Part shown: positions 4,800-7,485 of the stretch, one piece after another
Position numbering within the stretch: position 1 is the stretch's first letter
How the letters are laid out: each line of letters starts with the position of its first letter
NCBI GenBank assembly: GCA_017390595.1
Contig: JAFPBC010000004.1
Span: forward strand, 1 to 7,485
Origin: Selenomonadales bacterium
GTDB lineage: Bacteria > Bacillota > Negativicutes > RGIG982
Reading direction: 5' to 3'
Length of the DNA: 7,485 bases
Notes under the pieces: generated by a model
Told to the model about the DNA's origin: nothing
Seen by the model: only the letters and a program-made list of their open reading frames with translations
Databases searched by the model: none
Position numbers and translations under genes: made by a program

Positions 4800-6329
4800 T
4801 TAGCTGAGTATCCAAGTTACGAAGTAAACTACGATAGGGATCGTGATGAGGAAGATACCGATAAGGTCGATGATAAAACCTGTACGGATCATTTTTGTAA
4901 TAGGTACGAAACCACTTGCGTAGACGATTGCGTTCGGCGGAGTCGATACCGGAAGCATGAAACCGAGCGATGCCGAAAGTGCGATAGCAACAGCGACCGG
5001 AGTCGGATCGAAGCCTGCCGAGAGAGCTGCTGTGATACCGAGCGGGCCGACCATGTTCGTTGCCGCGGTATGAGACGCAAGTTCCGAGAGGAAGAGCGAC
5101 AAGAGAGAGAATACCGCGATCATAACGAGAAGATTCGGTTCGCCGAGAGAGCTGGTGATGCCTGCGCCGATCCATTTGGAAAGGCCTGTTACATACATCA
5201 TGTGGCCGAGCGAGAGACCACCACCGAAGAGAAGGAGCGTGCCCCATTCGATACCGTCAACTGCTTCTTTCCATTTGAGCGTATATTTGCGTGCTTTCCA
5301 GTCCGTCGGAAGAACGAAGAGAAGGAGTGCCGCAAGCATTGCTACCATAGATTCGGGAAGGATCTTGTTGTACGTTTTGAGGATCGGAGAATCCGAACCG
5401 AGGACGATGCTCATGATACCGGGAAGCACCCAAAGGAATACTGCCAAGCTGAATGCGATCGCGGTATTTTTCTGACCGCGCGTCCAACCACCGAGTTCTT
5501 TTACTTTCGCTGCGATCAATTCCTGTGCACCTTCGATGTGATCGACGTCAGCAGGGAACAATTTTTTGAGAAGCACATATGTAATTGCGAAGTAGAGGAC
5601 CATAGCGAGGAAGCCCCATGTCATCCAATCGAAGAACGAGATGTGGATGTCTGCCATCTGATCGAGGAAGCCGAGCATGATCAAGTTCGGCGGAGTACCG
5701 ATCGGTGTCAATACGCCACCGATAGAAGCGGCATATGCTGTCATAAGCATAAGACCCGTTGCGTATTTGTACTCGTGGAGATTGATCTCTTTGCCGTTTG
5801 CGGCGAACATTTCTTTGATAGCCATGAGAAGCCCCATTGCGATCGGCATCATCATTGCGGCAGTTGCCGTGTTGCTGACCCAACCGGAGCAGAGCATCGT
5901 TGCCAGACCGATAGCCAAGAAAATTCTTGTCGGGCTGGAACCGACCCATTTCATAGAGAGAAGGCCAAACGAGAATCGTTTGTCAAGACCGTGTACCATC
6001 ATGGCTTTTGCCAAGATGAAACCGCCCATAAACAAGAAGATGATCGGGCTTGCAAATGGCGCGAAGCCTTCTTTGATCGGAATGACACCGAATACGACAG
6101 CGAGAGATGGGCCGAGAAGCGATGTGACCGGGATCGGTACAGGCTCGGTGATCCACCAAAGCGATACGAGCGTCATGATAGCAAGTAACGTATGACCTGC
6201 ATCTGTCAATCCTGCGATCGGCATCAGATATACTGCCAAAGCAAGAAGCGGCGCACCGAACAGACCGATCGTCTGACGGCGGTGGTCAAAATTGCCTTCG
6301 TCGATTTTTAAATTTTTATTTGTTGCCAA
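4800..6329 (-). CDS. Sodium:dicarboxylate symporter, DASS/SLC13 family, 509 residues
   Basis: Integral membrane importer of C4-dicarboxylates (succinate, malate, fumarate) or a related anion, driven by Na+. Both halves of the family's internal repeat are visible. The first has SNTATAA (152-158) with GGVLTPIGTPPN (204-215). The second has SHTAATNM (419-426) with LPVSTPPNAIV (459-469). About a dozen hydrophobic segments and a soluble loop around 258-288 (LFPADVDHIEG) fit the fold. The second SNT motif reads SHT, with His in place of Asn. The frame stays open upstream to an ATG at 6428, but that region is A/T-rich promoter DNA encoding an un-family-like Tyr-rich stretch. TTG 6327-6329, with GAGGTG six bases upstream, is the likely start. 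Exact substrate is unknown. Confidence 0.92.
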   Translation of the reverse strand: MATNKNLKIDEGNFDHRRQTIGLFGAPLLALAVYLMPIAGLTDAGHTLLAIMTLVSLWWITEPVPIPVTSLLGPSLAVVFGVIPIKEGFAPFASPIIFLFMGGFILAKAMMVHGLDKRFSFGLLSMKWVGSSPTRIFLAIGLATMLCSGWVSNTATAAMMMPIAMGLLMAIKEMFAANGKEINLHEYKYATGLMLMTAYAASIGGVLTPIGTPPNLIMLGFLDQMADIHISFFDWMTWGFLAMVLYFAITYVLLKKLFPADVDHIEGAQELIAAKVKELGGWTRGQKNTAIAFSLAVFLWVLPGIMSIVLGSDSPILKTYNKILPESMVAMLAALLLFVLPTDWKARKYTLKWKEAVDGIEWGTLLLFGGGLSLGHMMYVTGLSKWIGAGITSSLGEPNLLVMIAVFSLLSLFLSELASHTAATNMVGPLGITAALSAGFDPTPVAVAIALSASLGFMLPVSTPPNAIVYASGFVPITKMIRTGFIIDLIGIFLITIPIVVYFVTWILS

Positions 6330-6335
6330 CCTTAA

Positions 6336-6341
6336 CACCTC
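6336..6341 (-). promoter_or_regulatory. RBS that fixes the TTG start of the dicarboxylate symporter
   Basis: GAGGTG on the minus strand, six bases before TTG 6327-6329. No other start codon in frame has a Shine-Dalgarno at a usable distance. The ATG that overlaps this site is out of frame and meets a stop after three codons. Confidence 0.65.
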
Positions 6342-6375
6342 ATTATTTAAATATAAATAGTAATAATACCGCAAT

Positions 6376-6404
6376 ATTATATCAAAAATAATATGTGAAT
6401 TCAA
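6376..6404 (-). promoter_or_regulatory. Promoter of the dicarboxylate symporter
   Basis: On the minus strand, TTGAAT (6399-6404), a 17-base spacer and a perfect TATAAT (6376-6381) with a TG-n extension. Transcription would start near 6369, about 40 bases before the TTG start. A second possible -35, TTGACA (6413-6418), lies upstream of TATTAT (6388-6393) with a longer 19-base spacer. An 8-bp palindrome TGAATTCA (6396-6403) overlaps the -35. Confidence 0.75.
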
Positions 6405-6488
6405 ACACGTTTTGTCAAAAGTAAGCATAAAATATAATGTATACGTGATTAGAAAATAAAGAGAAATGCGACTGTTTTGAAAGATGGG

Positions 6489-6524
6489 ATAATAAAAAGC
6501 AGTTCCGAGTCGGAACTGCTTTTT
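6489..6524 (-). terminator. Intrinsic terminator of the secreted repeat-protein gene
   Basis: The arms 6494-6508 and 6510-6524 are perfect 15-base complements around one central base, giving a GC-rich stem (GCAGTTCC/GGAACTGC) with A5 and T5 at either side. It lies just beyond the stop of the minus-strand gene at 6536 and can work in both directions. It insulates that gene from the dicarboxylate symporter promoter. The stretch 6430-6488 shows nothing else. Confidence 0.88.
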
Positions 6525-6535
6525 GTATTTAGATA

Positions 6536-7246
6536 TTATCTGTGACGAGGGAAGGGTGGTTGATGCGGTGCGAAGAGTTTTTTTGTTTCGCGTGGAGATA
6601 ATCCGACTTCTTCAGCGACATCTTCCCATGTGTTGTTGATACCGCGCAAGGAGAGGACGGTGAGGAGCGGCTTGTTGCTCTTCTTCGCGATGGCATTGGC
6701 TGCGGCGATGTCACGCGGATGATAGCCGTCTTTTAACAATGTTTTGAGTGTATGTTTGTTCATGTCGAGGCGTTCTGCCATATGTGCTGCGCGAATGTCG
6801 AATCTTGCTTCTTTGATCTGGCTTGGTGTGACGTTGTAGATCGCGGCAACTTCACGCCACGATCTGCCGCTGTCTTTCGTTTCAAGTACCGTTTCGAACG
6901 GTGTGCCCGATACTTTGGCGATCAAGGCTGCGTGTTGAAGCGAACGGAATCTCCAACCGTCATCCAAGTAGGAATGAACGACTTCACGGTCGAGTGAGAA
7001 GCTCTCCGCGAGATATTTGGCCGCGAATTTGTTTTGGAAATCGGAATCTTCATAGTGATCATGGAAAGAAGCACCTCTGTCTTCATAGAAGCATTGGTCG
7101 CCTGCTATGCAGGGCGGATCGTTGGGTGTATAACGCTCGTGATCCGACGGATGTGCCATTGCGGTCGATGCGCCGAACGATACGGCGATAATTGCTGCGA
7201 GGATAGCCGGGGCGAAATTTTTATGTTGGAAGAATCGTTTTTTCAT
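6536..7246 (-). CDS. Secreted protein with two tandem ~72-residue helical repeats, 236 residues
   Basis: I do not recognise a named family. The N-terminus (MKKRF..., hydrophobic 11-28, then ASTAMA) is a classical signal peptide with likely cleavage after A31. A His/Asp-rich linker (32-73) follows with two cysteines, C46 and C52 (CIAGDQC). Then come two copies of one module, residues 76-148 and 153-225. They align without gaps, with about 21 of 72 positions identical, including DG (96-97 / 173-174), AK-S, TVL and a Trp (W130 / W207) followed by a helix-turn-helix-like tail. The pattern (DGY--RDI-AA-AIAK-S-K----VL, then W-DVA-E-GLSP) resembles repeats found in exported Firmicute proteins of unknown role. 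The ATG at 7244-7246 is chosen because AGGAG (7256-7260) abuts the earlier in-frame ATG at 7253-7255. The role is unknown; it probably acts in the cell envelope or outside. Confidence 0.82.
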   Translation of the reverse strand: MKKRFFQHKNFAPAILAAIIAVSFGASTAMAHPSDHERYTPNDPPCIAGDQCFYEDRGASFHDHYEDSDFQNKFAAKYLAESFSLDREVVHSYLDDGWRFRSLQHAALIAKVSGTPFETVLETKDSGRSWREVAAIYNVTPSQIKEARFDIRAAHMAERLDMNKHTLKTLLKDGYHPRDIAAANAIAKKSNKPLLTVLSLRGINNTWEDVAEEVGLSPRETKKLFAPHQPPFPRHR

Positions 7247-7279
7247 AAGTAACATCTCCTTTTCTCTGATGTTACTATC

Positions 7280-7285
7280 AGTATA
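7280..7285 (-). promoter_or_regulatory. Possible -10 of the secreted repeat-protein gene
   Basis: TATACT on the minus strand, about 34 bases before the start codon; the -35 region is poor (AAGACT at about 18 bases). An inverted repeat CTGAT (7266-7270) / ATCAG (7277-7281) overlaps its edge and the start point. No clear terminator separates this gene from the aminotransferase upstream, so read-through into the repeat-protein gene is also possible. Confidence 0.35.
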
Positions 7286-7334
7286 AAAAATGATCCTTTG
7301 AAAAGTCTTTTGGTTGGAAAATTTTTTCGAAAAA

Positions 7335-7485
7335 TTATCGTTTCATCGCTTTGGCGATGCGAGCGAGGCCTTCGCGTATCACGTCTTGACTCGTTGCATA
7401 GGAGAAGCGGATATATTCTTCTGTTTCGTCTTCGAGCTTGGCACCGAAAGCGGTGCGCGGAAGAACGGCAACGCCTGCTTCATAG
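7335..7485 (-). CDS. PLP-dependent class I/II aminotransferase, C-terminal 49 residues (partial)
   Basis: The frame enters at the right edge and ends at TAA (7335-7337). Visible residues start YEAGVAVLPRTAFGAKLEDE and end in a helix EGLARIAKAMKR. The pattern EAGVAV-P--AFG, then E-YIRFSYATS and an EGL-RI terminal helix is the C-terminus of aspartate/aromatic-type aminotransferases (fold type I). The Arg of IRFSYA is the conserved residue that binds the substrate alpha-carboxylate. Such enzymes transfer amino groups between an amino acid and 2-oxoglutarate in the cytoplasm. The amino-acid specificity cannot be told from this fragment. The 88 bases between its stop and the next start hold an A/T palindrome around 7319-7336 but no GC-rich terminator. 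Confidence 0.85.
   Translation of the reverse strand, partial: YEAGVAVLPRTAFGAKLEDETEEYIRFSYATSQDVIREGLARIAKAMKR

Noticed and set aside
4716..6188. A 490-codon open frame on the plus strand opposite the dicarboxylate symporter
   Set aside because: Its product is a low-complexity Cys/Arg/Glu/Asp-rich chain with no domain signature and no RBS. It mirrors the minus-strand gene, which has family motifs along its whole length.
6327..6428. ATG start at 6428 for the dicarboxylate symporter (542 residues)
   Set aside because: The extra 33 codons overlap the consensus promoter and encode a Tyr-rich stretch; the TTG at 6327-6329 has the RBS.
7319..7336. A/T palindrome after the aminotransferase stop as a terminator
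   Set aside because: The stem is only A/T around a CG centre and lacks a GC-rich core, so it is not a convincing intrinsic terminator.

Overview
The window looks like chromosomal DNA of an anaerobic Firmicute. The best guess is a member of the Negativicutes (Selenomonas/Megamonas type). This rests on strong AAGGAGG-type ribosome binding sites, consensus sigma-A promoters, an [FeFe] hydrogenase joined to rubrerythrin, and sodium-coupled carboxylate and amino-acid transporters. The genus is inference. No phage, IS element, tRNA, rRNA or CRISPR array is visible. All genes look intact except the two cut by the window ends.

Layout, left to right. (1) On the minus strand at the left edge is the 5' end of an F420-0:glutamate ligase-like gene, with a perfect consensus promoter and a dyad at its start point. 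(2) A 41-codon minus-strand gene at 488-613 has its own RBS, extended -10 promoter and terminator. (3) On the plus strand, 866-2914 encodes a 682-residue fusion: two [4Fe-4S] clusters, an [FeFe] hydrogenase H-cluster domain, rubredoxin, rubrerythrin and a second rubredoxin. It ends in a strong terminator. (4) A 365-base leader region at 2915-3279 carries an extended -10 promoter, two hairpins and an intrinsic terminator upstream of (5) a plus-strand AGCS-family Na+:alanine/glycine symporter. (6) Facing it on the minus strand is a DASS/SLC13 Na+:dicarboxylate symporter that starts at TTG. Two back-to-back terminators separate the pair. (7) Upstream, also on the minus strand, are a secreted protein built from two copies of a ~72-residue repeat and (8) the 3' end of a class I/II aminotransferase.

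The central item is the hydrogenase-rubrerythrin fusion. Its domain order suggests a wire from H2 through iron-sulfur and rubredoxin centres to a diiron peroxidase, that is, H2-fuelled peroxide removal or protection of an oxygen-sensitive hydrogenase. A complete Shine-Dalgarno and in-frame ATG lie exactly at the domain junction, so free rubrerythrin may be made from the same message. The stop codon that once separated the two genes may have been lost by one base change in a stop/RBS overlap. The other genes form single transcription units with their own terminators. They are compatible with an amino-acid and dicarboxylate fermenting lifestyle but do not form one operon with the fusion.
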